64,000 bases of DNA, taken from a virus. Made by a program: the position numbers and the translations under genes. The stretch spans positions 98,012 to 162,011 of the IMG/VR virus record IMGVR_UViG_3300008267_000003. One strand, written 5' to 3'. Of the stretch, positions 16,090 through 25,147 are shown one piece after another. Position 1 is the first letter of the stretch; each line of letters opens with the position of its first letter. Below the pieces are notes generated by a model. The model was not told where the DNA came from. It saw only the letters and a program-made list of their open reading frames with translations, and ran no database searches.

Positions 16090-16593
16090 ATGTCTAAGAC
16101 TTTTGTTGCTATTTTAGCAATGTATTTTATTTTTGTGATTAGCAATGACCCAGCAGAGAAACGTGCAGTAATCCAGCCCGCGCAGACGTTATCTCCTGAT
16201 ATGATGAATCTACTATCAACAGCTAAGAAGTATACTAACTATCAGGGAACTCTTAGTCTACCGCACGTCAGCGAGGTTTCTCAGAAAAAGCTAGAGGAGA
16301 TGTACTGCAATAACCGTCCTCGCTGTCCAGTATCTGCTCTTTACTTCCAAGGTCAGATATTCTACAGTGACCGTCTAGATATGCAGGACTTGTTATCACG
16401 TTCTATCCTCCTCCATGAGTTCGTACACCACGTACAGAATGAAAGACACGGTGATACATACGATTGTGATATGTGGAAAGCAAAAGAGTTAGAAGCATAC
16501 AAAATACAAGCTCAGTTTCTTAGGAAACATGGATATAATGACCAAATCATTCGCGATGTTGTAAAGACATTGAGATGCCCTATTAAAGGATAA
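16090..16593 (+). CDS. Exported or membrane-anchored HExxH peptidase-like protein
   Basis: A 167-residue protein. Residues 4-17 are hydrophobic (TFVAILAMYFIFVI), a signal peptide or anchor. LLHEFVHHVQNE at 107-118 has H109, E110 and H113 as a zincin site, and KELEAYKIQAQ (132-142) is the likely glutamate helix. Several cysteines (C73, C79, C126 and C162) fit a disulfide-bonded periplasmic protein. It resembles the DUF6647 type of phage proteins. It is the first gene after the promoter at 16033 and precedes clpP by 2 bases. Confidence 0.7.
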   Translation: MSKTFVAILAMYFIFVISNDPAEKRAVIQPAQTLSPDMMNLLSTAKKYTNYQGTLSLPHVSEVSQKKLEEMYCNNRPRCPVSALYFQGQIFYSDRLDMQDLLSRSILLHEFVHHVQNERHGDTYDCDMWKAKELEAYKIQAQFLRKHGYNDQIIRDVVKTLRCPIKG

Positions 16594-16595
16594 GC

Positions 16596-17165
16596 ATGAC
16601 AAATAAAGTGAGTGAAACCACTGCAGCTACAGCGCAAGATGATGTTGATTTGCTATTATATAAATCTGGATCGTTTTATCTTTCCGGTGACATCGATGAA
16701 CATTCTGTTTCAGATTGCATAAAGTGGATACTGGCTGAAAATATGGCCAACCGTCATACGCATCTGAACTTGTACATAAACAGTCTTGGTGGTGACCTAT
16801 ACCAGGCTTTTGGTCTTATTGACCTGATAAAAGCTAGTAGAATTCCTGTACACACAATAGGCGTAGGTAGTTTGATGAGTGCTGCATTTCTTATCTTTAT
16901 TTCTGGTTCAAAAGGCAATCGAATTATGACTAAAAATACTAGCGTCATGTCTCACCAGTTCTCAACCTATTATGAGGGTAAAGAACACGACGTTAAAGCT
17001 TCAGAAAAAGAAACTAGATATATTAAGCAGCGTATGTTAGATGTTATTAAACAAAGCTGTACAATGGACGAGAGAATGATAAAGCGAAAGCTACTTCCAC
17101 CATCCGATGTCTGGCTATCTGCAGATGAATGCGTGGAGTTAGGTGTAGCAGATGCAATCTTCTAG
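16596..17165 (+). CDS. ClpP-like serine protease
   Basis: A 189-residue protein of the ClpP/crotonase fold. The triad can be traced. Ser95 lies in GSLMSAAFLIF (91-101), His120 in SVMSHQF (117-122) and Asp171 in the PPSDVWLSADE segment (168-178). LYINSLGGDLYQAFGLIDLI (59-78) is the typical oxyanion-side strand. The Ser motif has one residue more than E. coli ClpP. Phage ClpP-like proteins act as free peptidases or prohead proteases. Because no adjacent capsid genes are seen, an intracellular role is more likely here. Confidence 0.85.
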   Translation: MTNKVSETTAATAQDDVDLLLYKSGSFYLSGDIDEHSVSDCIKWILAENMANRHTHLNLYINSLGGDLYQAFGLIDLIKASRIPVHTIGVGSLMSAAFLIFISGSKGNRIMTKNTSVMSHQFSTYYEGKEHDVKASEKETRYIKQRMLDVIKQSCTMDERMIKRKLLPPSDVWLSADECVELGVADAIF

Positions 17166-17173
17166 TAAAATTG

Positions 17174-17195
17174 ACCCACTTCGGTGGGTTTTTTT
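17174..17195 (+). terminator. Rho-independent terminator with TTCG loop after clpP
   Basis: ACCCAC (17174-17179), TTCG, GTGGGT (17184-17189), then a T run. It isolates the early proteolysis block from the late cargo cluster. Confidence 0.92.
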
Positions 17196-17199
17196 ATGA

Positions 17200-17207
17200 T
17201 ATAAATA
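17200..17207 (+). promoter_or_regulatory. T4-type late promoter TATAAATA for the cargo cluster
   Basis: Exact octamer placed between a terminator and the first of four tightly linked genes with capsid-targeting-like leaders. Transcription would start about 20 bases before the ATG at 17232. Confidence 0.8.
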
Positions 17208-17231
17208 GAAGATAATGTTACGGAGTATGCA

Positions 17232-18242
17232 ATGAAATCATTTTTTCAATTCATTTTAGAATCAGTTTTAGTTGAGAAAGCACCTACACCATCAACAGGT
17301 GCTCTCGAAGCAGCTAATAAAACAAACACAGCATTCGGAGATGCTTATGAGACAGCAACTGTCCTTCTTCTTCATAATAATACAGCTGCCCAGCATAATA
17401 AAGATAAAAACTACCTAGCTTCCATTGAGCATGTGAAACAAAAACATGAAAAAGCTATGGCCAGTCTGCCTTCTAATAAAGCAGGTGATGCGCTCACGTT
17501 TGCAAGACGATCAGTGCATGCATATCTTGGAACACTATCGCATCAGGGCATTACTCAAGATCATATACATGAGGTTCATCATACAAGCCAAGGTATCAGT
17601 TCACATTTAGGTAAAACAGTCGATAGAGCAAGTAATCCTCACGATCTGTTAATAAAGGGTTCTAAAGATGGTAAATCTTTCATGCACGGTGCATCTCTCA
17701 AAGCTAAATCAGGTACTGCATCAAACAATTCAGTAGCTGCTTTTGAAAGAGCAAGTAATGCAGGTGATTCAAAACTTGGAGTAAAGACTAATATTTCTAA
17801 GCATTGGGAAGAAGGTAAGAAGAATGCTGGGTTGGTTGGTAAGACTGCTAAAGCGATAAAAGAACTACGCCATGATCCAGAAGTCAAAGAAGCTAATAGA
17901 AAAACTCAAAATGCATCAGCTGGTACACATGCAGAGGATTTTAACAACGCTAGTCACGAGGCTAAGCAGAAACACATGCTACACTTCTTAAAAGCAAATC
18001 CAATCCTTCCATACCATTATGTTGTTGGTAATAAGGGTACATCAACACCTATCAAAACACATCCAGCTGTTCAAGCTATCCACAATTCCAAATCATTAAC
18101 TGCCACTACAAAGAACAATGTAGTTCATTTCCACAATGAAAAAGGTGAACACATTGCTTCTGCTGAGCATAGAACAACTCATGGACCTTTTGTGAGTCCA
18201 CAAGTTAATTTTAAATTTGGAACAATGAAAGCTGCAAAATAA
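17232..18242 (+). CDS. Putative capsid cargo protein, nuclease-like
   Basis: A 336-residue, His- and Lys-rich protein. The first ten residues, MKSFFQFILE, followed by S, match the T4 internal-protein leader (MKTYQEFIAE), and ILE|S fits the gp21 prohead protease rule [L/I]xE. Downstream, SNPHDLLIKG (about 136-145) and HGASLKAKSG (about 155-164) resemble the D...SLKxK arrangement of PD-(D/E)XK-type nucleases. I treat that only as a hint. It is the first gene after the late promoter and abuts the next gene with a 1-base overlap. Leader recognition is firmer than the enzymatic guess. Confidence 0.6.
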   Translation: MKSFFQFILESVLVEKAPTPSTGALEAANKTNTAFGDAYETATVLLLHNNTAAQHNKDKNYLASIEHVKQKHEKAMASLPSNKAGDALTFARRSVHAYLGTLSHQGITQDHIHEVHHTSQGISSHLGKTVDRASNPHDLLIKGSKDGKSFMHGASLKAKSGTASNNSVAAFERASNAGDSKLGVKTNISKHWEEGKKNAGLVGKTAKAIKELRHDPEVKEANRKTQNASAGTHAEDFNNASHEAKQKHMLHFLKANPILPYHYVVGNKGTSTPIKTHPAVQAIHNSKSLTATTKNNVVHFHNEKGEHIASAEHRTTHGPFVSPQVNFKFGTMKAAK

Positions 18243-19408
18243 TGCGTCATATATTCTATCTACTGAAAGAATCAGCAGCCAACGAAGAGAAGTTAAAGCA
18301 TCTTGAGCATGCAGAAGACCATCCTATCAACGCTGGTGTTGATGGATACAAACATGCTGTCAACACTCTTACCGCTGTACATAAAACACTCACAGGTCAA
18401 AAGGGTGGTGCTGATCTAATGACCAAATATGATGGCAGTCCGAGTATTGTATTTGGACATCATCCACAGACTGGTAAGTTCTTTGTTGCATCCAAATCTG
18501 CGTTCAACAAAGATCCAAAGATTAACTATACTGACGAAGACATTGAAACTAATCATGGTCATGCTCCTGGTCTAGTATCTAAACTAAAGACCGCACTAGC
18601 CCATCTTCCAAAAGTTAGCCCTCAGAAAGGCGTCTTTCAAGGAGATGTGATGCATACATCTGAGGATGTGGAAGAGAAGGGTGGTAAGGTTCACTTTAAA
18701 CCAAATCTAATTAAGTACTCTACACCAGCCGACTCAGCAGAAGGTAAGAAGATTAAGAACTCCAAGATTGGTGTTTATGTCCATACAGGATATGAGGGTG
18801 GTGATGTTGAGTCCATGAAAGCAAACTATACTCCAAATCTTTCTGGTTTTGCTAACCACGACAGTGTCCATATGATGAAATGGGGATATGACACAAAGAA
18901 TTCAGACTATAATGAAGATGCTCAGAAGCAATTTAAAAGACATTTAGAAGATGCAACGGATGTTGGTAAGAAACTAAAACCTAAAGATTATGCAGCTATT
19001 GAACCTCACACCGAACATATAAAAACTTACATCAACAAGACAGTAAGAGATGATTCAACCCCTACTGCAGAAGGTTTGTATGATCATGTCAGAGACCAGC
19101 ATGAAAAGGGTATTGAAAAGGTCAAAACTCAAAAAGCAAAAGATCAAAAGACTCAAGCAATGAATACGCAGCTAGGTCATATAAGAGCTAACACTGAGGC
19201 TATCAGCAATGTGTTTGCAATGCATCATCACCTACAGAAAGCAAAGGATGTATTAGTCAATGCTATGTCTCATGGCCAAGACTTCGAACATCATATTGGT
19301 GATACAAAAACAAAACCAGAAGGATTTGTTGCTGTTGTAAATAATAGACCAACTAAGCTGGTTGATAGAAACGAGTTTAGTAAACAGAATTTCTTAGCGA
19401 GACAATAA
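18242..19408 (+). CDS. Putative capsid cargo, DUF6267-like with KxDG (ligase-like) motif
   Basis: A 388-residue protein. The leader MRHIFYLLKE|S fits the [L/I]xE cleavage form. MTKYDGSPSIVFG (60-72) has the K-x-D-G motif I of covalent nucleotidyltransferases (DNA/RNA ligases, capping enzymes). KGVFQGDVM (129-137) could be motif III, and later Lys-rich strands (KFFVASKSAFNK, FKPNLIKYS) fit ligase folds. Related phage proteins carry the label DUF6267 with no known function. No OB-fold domain is evident. It lies next to HAD-phosphatase-like and nucleotidyltransferase genes, consistent with nucleic-acid end repair. Confidence 0.6.
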   Translation: MRHIFYLLKESAANEEKLKHLEHAEDHPINAGVDGYKHAVNTLTAVHKTLTGQKGGADLMTKYDGSPSIVFGHHPQTGKFFVASKSAFNKDPKINYTDEDIETNHGHAPGLVSKLKTALAHLPKVSPQKGVFQGDVMHTSEDVEEKGGKVHFKPNLIKYSTPADSAEGKKIKNSKIGVYVHTGYEGGDVESMKANYTPNLSGFANHDSVHMMKWGYDTKNSDYNEDAQKQFKRHLEDATDVGKKLKPKDYAAIEPHTEHIKTYINKTVRDDSTPTAEGLYDHVRDQHEKGIEKVKTQKAKDQKTQAMNTQLGHIRANTEAISNVFAMHHHLQKAKDVLVNAMSHGQDFEHHIGDTKTKPEGFVAVVNNRPTKLVDRNEFSKQNFLARQ

Positions 19409-20013
19409 TGAAAAGATTCTCTCAATTCATAGCTGAGGCAGTGCAGAAGAAAGCATTGCATGTTTTTGATATTGATGATACTCTTATGCATACAACGGCA
19501 AAGATCCACGTTAAGGACCCTCAAGGTAAGGTAGTAAAGACTCTTACAAATCAAGAGTTTAACGATCATAAGCTACCTGCAGGACACAGCTACGACTTTG
19601 GTGAATTCAGAAACGCTGAGAAGTTTAATAAAGAGTCTAAGCCAATGCCGCACATGATCAACCATGTGAAGAAGCTGACATCTGATCCAAGCAATCATGT
19701 TATATTTAATACAGCACGTGCTAACTTTGATGATAAGAATACTTTCTTGCATACCTTCAAGAAGCATGGTATTAATATGAACAAGATTCATGTTATCAGA
19801 GCAGGTAACCTCAATAAAGAGGGTGCCCCTGCTGAGAAGAAAGCTGTAGTCATTCACGGCTACATAAAGAAGCACAAGTACAATGATGTCCATATGTACG
19901 ACGATAGCAAGACTAATCTAAAGTCTTTTGTTGGATTAAAACAGGCTCATCCAAACACAACATTCCATGCTCATCACGTTGAGGGTGAGAATGTAACAAC
20001 GAAGGTAGTATAA
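19408..20013 (+). CDS. Putative capsid cargo, HAD-family phosphatase
   Basis: A 201-residue protein. The leader MKRFSQFIAE|A is nearly identical to the T4 internal-protein sequence MKTYQEFIAE. A HAD core follows: DIDDTLMHT (21-29; D21 nucleophile, D23 acid), IFNTARANF near 110 (motif II) and MYDDSKTNLKS near 162 (motif IV). This arrangement resembles polynucleotide kinase 3'-phosphatase domains and phage HAD enzymes. No kinase P-loop is present. The substrate is unknown; nucleic-acid 3'-phosphates are my inference from the neighbours. Confidence 0.75.
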   Translation: MKRFSQFIAEAVQKKALHVFDIDDTLMHTTAKIHVKDPQGKVVKTLTNQEFNDHKLPAGHSYDFGEFRNAEKFNKESKPMPHMINHVKKLTSDPSNHVIFNTARANFDDKNTFLHTFKKHGINMNKIHVIRAGNLNKEGAPAEKKAVVIHGYIKKHKYNDVHMYDDSKTNLKSFVGLKQAHPNTTFHAHHVEGENVTTKVV

Positions 20014-20621
20014 TGAAAAGATTTACCAATTTCCTCCTAGAAGGAAAAGATAAGACTGCGGTTCTACTATTTGGTAGAATGAATCCCATTACTAGTGGTC
20101 ATGAGGAGAACGTAGAAGCTGCCCATGATCTGGCAAACTCTCATGATGGCCACCTTCATGTTGTTGCTAGTGGTTCACATGATGAGAAAAAGAATCCTCT
20201 TTCACCAGAACAAAAGCAAAAACATTTGCAGCGTGCATTCGGACACTTAGACAGTACAACAATTACTACAGCATCTAAATCAAAACCAACAATCATGCAT
20301 CATGCATCTGATATTGCTAAGACAGGTGTTAAGCATCTAGTGATTGCTGGTGGTAGTGACAGGGCAGAGGAGTATAAAACGTTGCTCAATAAGTATAATG
20401 GAGTCAAAGGAAAAGCTCATGGTGAGTATCACTTTGATTCAATTACAGTAAAGAATACCGGTGAACGTAAGGCTGGTGTTAGTGGTACTGATATGAGAAA
20501 TCATGCTTCAGGTGGTAACTACGGTAAGTTCAAAGCTGGACTTCCAAGTAAAATCAAGAAGAATGAGAAGTACTCAAGAGATATGTACAATGATGTAAGA
20601 TCGGGAATGAATATTAAATGA
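20013..20621 (+). CDS. Putative capsid cargo, HxGH-type nucleotidyltransferase
   Basis: A 202-residue protein. The leader MKRFTNFLLE|G ends in LLE at residue 10. The core is a cytidylyltransferase/adenylyltransferase Rossmann domain. It has LLFGRMNPITSGHEENV (18-34; T-S-G-H as the nucleotide site), NPLSPEQKQKHL near 64, a HLVIAGGSDRAEEY strand near 109 and a SGTDMRNH signature near 157. It resembles nicotinamide-nucleotide or pantetheine-phosphate adenylyltransferases. NAD synthesis or repair is one option, nucleotide-end modification another. It overlaps the LamG adhesin start by 4 bases. Confidence 0.75.
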   Translation: MKRFTNFLLEGKDKTAVLLFGRMNPITSGHEENVEAAHDLANSHDGHLHVVASGSHDEKKNPLSPEQKQKHLQRAFGHLDSTTITTASKSKPTIMHHASDIAKTGVKHLVIAGGSDRAEEYKTLLNKYNGVKGKAHGEYHFDSITVKNTGERKAGVSGTDMRNHASGGNYGKFKAGLPSKIKKNEKYSRDMYNDVRSGMNIK

Positions 20622-23600
20622 CTACAAAGATCACTGCTGATAACATTGAGCAAACTACACTTGCCACACTTTCAGGTGGTCCAGCAATTGCTAATATTCA
20701 GATTGCAAATTCATCATACGGTCTATTAGATGATACTGCTGTGAATACAGCTGGTGGCTATGTGGTAATTAATGGAACTAAGTTTTCGAATGGATGTTCT
20801 GTCCTTATAGGTAACACTGTAGCTACAACTGTTACGTTTGTATCAGCTACTCAGGTTAGAGCTCAGGTACCTGCAAAGGTTGGAGCTTCATATGTGGTGT
20901 ATGTGACTAATCCGGATGGTGGTACTGCTATTGCAGTAAACGGTCTTACATATAGTAACACTCCTGTTTGGGCTACAAATAGTACATTGACCCCGGGTGC
21001 TGTTGATGAGGCTATTAGTATTAATTTATCTGCCCCTTCAGATTCCAACGTTGTTTATTCTGTTGCTGCAGGTAGCTCGCTTCCATCTGGTGTGTCATTA
21101 GCTTCAAATGGATTGTTGAGCGGCACTATCACTGGTATATCAGAAGAAACCACTTATAACTTTACCGTGGATGCGATCGACGTTGAACTACAGGATACGT
21201 CTAGATCATTTAGCATAACTATTATAGCTGGTGATCAATACTACAAAAACACAACATTACATTTGAATGGTGAAACAGCATCTAATACATGGATCATAGA
21301 TGCTAGTACTAATAAGTTTCCAATCACCGTTGCTGGTGATACTAAGCCCGTAGGATTTAGTCCATATGAAACTATTTGGAGTAATTATTTTGATGGTGCC
21401 GGGGATGACTTAACGATCCCTACGAACTCGGCTTTCACTTACGGTACTGGAGATTTTACCATAGAAATGTGGGTGTATATAACAGCCAATCCAGGCGATT
21501 ACGCTTATTTTTATGCCCAAGGGCCTAACACAACTGCGTCTATGTGTTTATATATTCAAAGTGGGAAATTCAATGTTTGGAACGGATCCAACATTATTGT
21601 TGGATCAACATCATATTCACTGAACAGGTGGTATCACGTTGCGTTAAGTAGATCGGGAACATCTTTAAAATTGTTTTTGAATGGTGTTGAAGATGGATCT
21701 GCAACAAATAGTAGTAATATAACAACCGGGTCTACATATGGTTCAACCATCGGTCGTTGGGTAGAAATTGTAGATAATCGTTATTTCACTGGATACATCT
21801 CAAATGCTCGTGTCGTTAAAGGCACTGCACTCTACACAGCAAACTTCACTCCACCAACCTCACCATTAACCGCAATCACAAACACCAGTTTATTAACCTG
21901 TCAAAGTAATAGATTAAGAGATGCTAGCACAAATAATTTTACAATTACAAGAAACGGTGATGTATCAGTAAGTAATTTTGGTCCTTTTGTCGAAACTGAT
22001 TTAATTACTGGTAGTGCATTTTTTGATGGCACAGGGGATTATTTAAATGCAGGTACTACTCAACTTTGGACTCCTGCTAATAGTTTTACTGTAGAAAGCT
22101 GGTTTTATATTACTTCTTTTGGTGGTAACACTAGAGGGCTTTTTGCTAAAGATGCTGGTACCTCAGGTTCCTCTAGAGGCATATCGATTTACGTAAACAC
22201 AAATGGATCGGTAACTGTATTTTATTCATCATCTGGATCAGACGAATTATCTGCAACTTCTGTTTCTTCTGGTTTAGTAACAGTTAATCAATGGTATCAT
22301 TTTGCTTTTGTCAAAAACGGAAGTAGTTGCACTCTTTATTTAAATGGATCTTCAGTATTATCCTTCACTTCAGCAACTATTGCGTGTCCCGTATCTCCAT
22401 CAAATTTAATCGGTGCGTTTACAAATGGATCAACTGCTTTAAATATGCTAGGGTATATGAGTGATTTTAGATTGGTTTCAAACACAGCAGTCTACACTTC
22501 AAACTTTACACCACCAACCACACCATTAACTGCAATTGCAAACACAAGTTTACTCACACTACAATCTCGTATTGGCGAAAACAATAATCGTTTTGTTGAT
22601 ACTTCTGGATTGAATAATATTATCACTAGAAACGGTAATACAACACAAGGTACATTTAGTCCATATCAAAGAGGTGGTTGGAGTGGTTATTTTACGGGAT
22701 CATCAACAAGTTACATATCGACACCATCGACAACATTATTAAATCAAGGACAAACATACACTGTACAGTGTTGGATATATCCAACATCATTTACAACATC
22801 AACTAGCGCTGTTCGTAGAATGTATCTGTTTGTTAAGGGTGTTATTTACGCAGGTTTATCAATACATAGTGACGGAACATTAGGTTGGTATGGTTGGCCT
22901 ACTCCTGGTGGAATGATAGCTACTTCAGCGGCAGGAACAATCACAACTAATTCTTGGCAGCATGTTGCACTCGTTGTTAATCCCGGCAACTATATTAAGT
23001 TATTTAAAAATGGTGTAGAAGTAGGAACAGCGAGTTATACTGCTGCAGGCGCAGATGGATCAGCGATAATAATAGGGCATGGTGATACAGGTCAAGGTAC
23101 CGATGGATTCATTGGATATATTAGTAATTTTAAGATAACCCAATCAGCATTAACCGGTGGTCAATTGGATTATTCCACCACACCAACAATTTCCTCACCA
23201 ACAGGATCCTCGTTATTAACATTGCAAACGAATCAATTCAATGATACAAGCAACTATAATTTATCTATAACACCAGCCGCAGCTGCATCAGTACAACCAT
23301 TTAGTCCATTCAAAACGCATACGATAACAGCTAATACTCTTAGTGTTTTTTTTAATGGTACTGGAGACTTTTTAAGTGTTCCTGTAAATACTGCTTTTCA
23401 ATTTGGAACTGGAGATTTTACAATTGAATGCTGGTGGTATCCGACAAGTTTAGCAACATTCCAACCTTTGATTTATCATACTGATGACAGCGGCGTTGCT
23501 GGAACAGGAGAGTATGTATTAGTTTATAATACAACTTTAGGAATGAGGTTTTATATAAACGGTGGAACAACAACAATAACACAAGGAAATACTACAGGAT

Positions 23601-25147
23601 GGTCTACAAATTTGTGGTACCATGTAGCAGCAGTTAGAAACGGAAATACGTTAACGATTTATAGAAACGGAATTTCTATTGCAAGCGGTAGTGTTTCGGG
23701 AATTACTATTGGTGCAAGTGTACTAACTTACATAGCCGGAGAACCATTTGATCCAGGATATATGACAGGGTATATTTCGAATGTTCGTATCGTTAAAGGA
23801 ACCGCAGTCTACACTTCAAACTTTACACCACCAACCTCACCATTAACCGCAATTGCAAACACCAGTTTATTAACCTGTCAGTCGAGCAGTATAATTGACA
23901 ATAGCACAAATAATTTTGCAATTACAAGAAATGGTAATGCTAGAGTTACTACTGTGAATCCATTAGGATTTACCGTAACTAATTTATCAGGATCATCGGC
24001 GGATTATTCCATCATTGACGAAGGTGGTAGTATGTACTTTGATGGCACTGGTGATTATTTGGCAACTGCGGATAAAGTTGATTTAAGACCAGGAACTTCC
24101 AACTTTACTTTAGAAGGTTGGATTTATCGTGATGTTGCTGGTGCAGCACACACCATATATGCAAAAGGTGGAGCGTCAACAGGTATTTTATTACAAGTCA
24201 CATCTACAAATGTATTGAGGTTTACTCATACAACAACTAATATAGATTCTACTATAACTATACCAGCAAAATCTTGGACTCATGTAGCAGTGGTACGTAG
24301 TGGCACTTCAACAAATCAAACTAAACTCTATATTAATGGTGTATTTGCAGCACAAGGAACAGTAAGTACTGATTTCACACAAACAGAAGAAGCTAGAGTT
24401 GGAACAAACAGAGCTGCTGGTGAAAACTTTAATGGTTATATTTCCGCATTGAGATTCTTAAAAGGTGTTGATCATTACACTTCTGGATTTGTACCACCAG
24501 CTGCACCACTAACACCCATTGTAGGAAGTACTTTATTGTTGAATGGTACTAATGGTGGTGTTTTTGATTACACTAGAAAAAATAATTTAGAAACAGTTGG
24601 TGATATTAAGATCAGAAACAATATTGTTAAGTATGGTAACACATCAATGTATTTTGATGGTACTGGAGATTATTTAAAAGCATCAACATCCGACATGGGT
24701 AATTTTGGCACAGGAAATTTTACAATTGAGATGTGGGTGTACTTTAACACTGTTTCAGGAACACAAAATTTAATTGATTTTAGAACAGCAACAAATGATG
24801 TTGCTTTAACAATCGCCTTAGCGAGTAGTGCTATAATATTATATGTAACCGGGTCTACAAGAATAACAACATCAACTTTGTCTGCTACAACTTGGTATCA
24901 TATCGCGTGTGTTCGCAGTTCTGGTGTTACAAAAATTTATATCAATGGAACTCAATCTGGATCTAATTATACCGATACCAATTCTTATGTAGGAAAGGCA
25001 AATAGGCCTTTGATCGGCGAATTGGCTGATGGAACTACACCATTACAACCATTAAATGCTTATGTTGACGATCTTCGTATCACCAAAGGTGTTGCAAGAT
25101 ACACCGCAAACTTCACAGCACCTACATCAGCTTTACTGACCAGATGA
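20618..25147 (+). CDS. Giant LamG-repeat adhesin (tail-fibre or virion receptor-binding protein)
   Basis: A 1509-residue extracellular-type protein. Residues about 20-110 form an IPT/TIG-like domain (VVINGTKFSNGCSVLIG). Residues about 113-205 form a cadherin-like putative-Ig domain (SLPSGVSLASNGLLSGTITG). Then come six concanavalin A-like (LamG) domains starting near 253, 466, 689, 909, 1138 and 1344, each marked by YFDGTGDYL and FTIEMWVY strands. Such modules bind glycans, so I infer host-surface recognition. There is no signal peptide, as expected for a virion part. Linkers between LamG units are nearly identical at DNA level, see repeats. The N terminus (MTTKITADNIEQTTLATLSG) is shared with the next gene. 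Confidence 0.85.
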   Translation: MTTKITADNIEQTTLATLSGGPAIANIQIANSSYGLLDDTAVNTAGGYVVINGTKFSNGCSVLIGNTVATTVTFVSATQVRAQVPAKVGASYVVYVTNPDGGTAIAVNGLTYSNTPVWATNSTLTPGAVDEAISINLSAPSDSNVVYSVAAGSSLPSGVSLASNGLLSGTITGISEETTYNFTVDAIDVELQDTSRSFSITIIAGDQYYKNTTLHLNGETASNTWIIDASTNKFPITVAGDTKPVGFSPYETIWSNYFDGAGDDLTIPTNSAFTYGTGDFTIEMWVYITANPGDYAYFYAQGPNTTASMCLYIQSGKFNVWNGSNIIVGSTSYSLNRWYHVALSRSGTSLKLFLNGVEDGSATNSSNITTGSTYGSTIGRWVEIVDNRYFTGYISNARVVKGTALYTANFTPPTSPLTAITNTSLLTCQSNRLRDASTNNFTITRNGDVSVSNFGPFVETDLITGSAFFDGTGDYLNAGTTQLWTPANSFTVESWFYITSFGGNTRGLFAKDAGTSGSSRGISIYVNTNGSVTVFYSSSGSDELSATSVSSGLVTVNQWYHFAFVKNGSSCTLYLNGSSVLSFTSATIACPVSPSNLIGAFTNGSTALNMLGYMSDFRLVSNTAVYTSNFTPPTTPLTAIANTSLLTLQSRIGENNNRFVDTSGLNNIITRNGNTTQGTFSPYQRGGWSGYFTGSSTSYISTPSTTLLNQGQTYTVQCWIYPTSFTTSTSAVRRMYLFVKGVIYAGLSIHSDGTLGWYGWPTPGGMIATSAAGTITTNSWQHVALVVNPGNYIKLFKNGVEVGTASYTAAGADGSAIIIGHGDTGQGTDGFIGYISNFKITQSALTGGQLDYSTTPTISSPTGSSLLTLQTNQFNDTSNYNLSITPAAAASVQPFSPFKTHTITANTLSVFFNGTGDFLSVPVNTAFQFGTGDFTIECWWYPTSLATFQPLIYHTDDSGVAGTGEYVLVYNTTLGMRFYINGGTTTITQGNTTGWSTNLWYHVAAVRNGNTLTIYRNGISIASGSVSGITIGASVLTYIAGEPFDPGYMTGYISNVRIVKGTAVYTSNFTPPTSPLTAIANTSLLTCQSSSIIDNSTNNFAITRNGNARVTTVNPLGFTVTNLSGSSADYSIIDEGGSMYFDGTGDYLATADKVDLRPGTSNFTLEGWIYRDVAGAAHTIYAKGGASTGILLQVTSTNVLRFTHTTTNIDSTITIPAKSWTHVAVVRSGTSTNQTKLYINGVFAAQGTVSTDFTQTEEARVGTNRAAGENFNGYISALRFLKGVDHYTSGFVPPAAPLTPIVGSTLLLNGTNGGVFDYTRKNNLETVGDIKIRNNIVKYGNTSMYFDGTGDYLKASTSDMGNFGTGNFTIEMWVYFNTVSGTQNLIDFRTATNDVALTIALASSAIILYVTGSTRITTSTLSATTWYHIACVRSSGVTKIYINGTQSGSNYTDTNSYVGKANRPLIGELADGTTPLQPLNAYVDDLRITKGVARYTANFTAPTSALLTR
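21835..23885 (+). repeat. Near-identical inter-LamG linker repeats
   Basis: Three copies of a roughly 70-base segment, encoding TANFTPPTSPLTAI(T/A)NTSLLT-like linkers, lie near 21,835-21,905, 22,491-22,561 and 23,810-23,885. They differ at only a few bases, while the LamG domains between them are diverged. They are natural sites for recombination that would change domain number. Confidence 0.8.

Noticed and set aside
17171-17190. TTGACC at 17171 as a promoter -35
   Set aside because: It is part of the terminator stem with TTCG loop, and no -10 at 17 bases follows.
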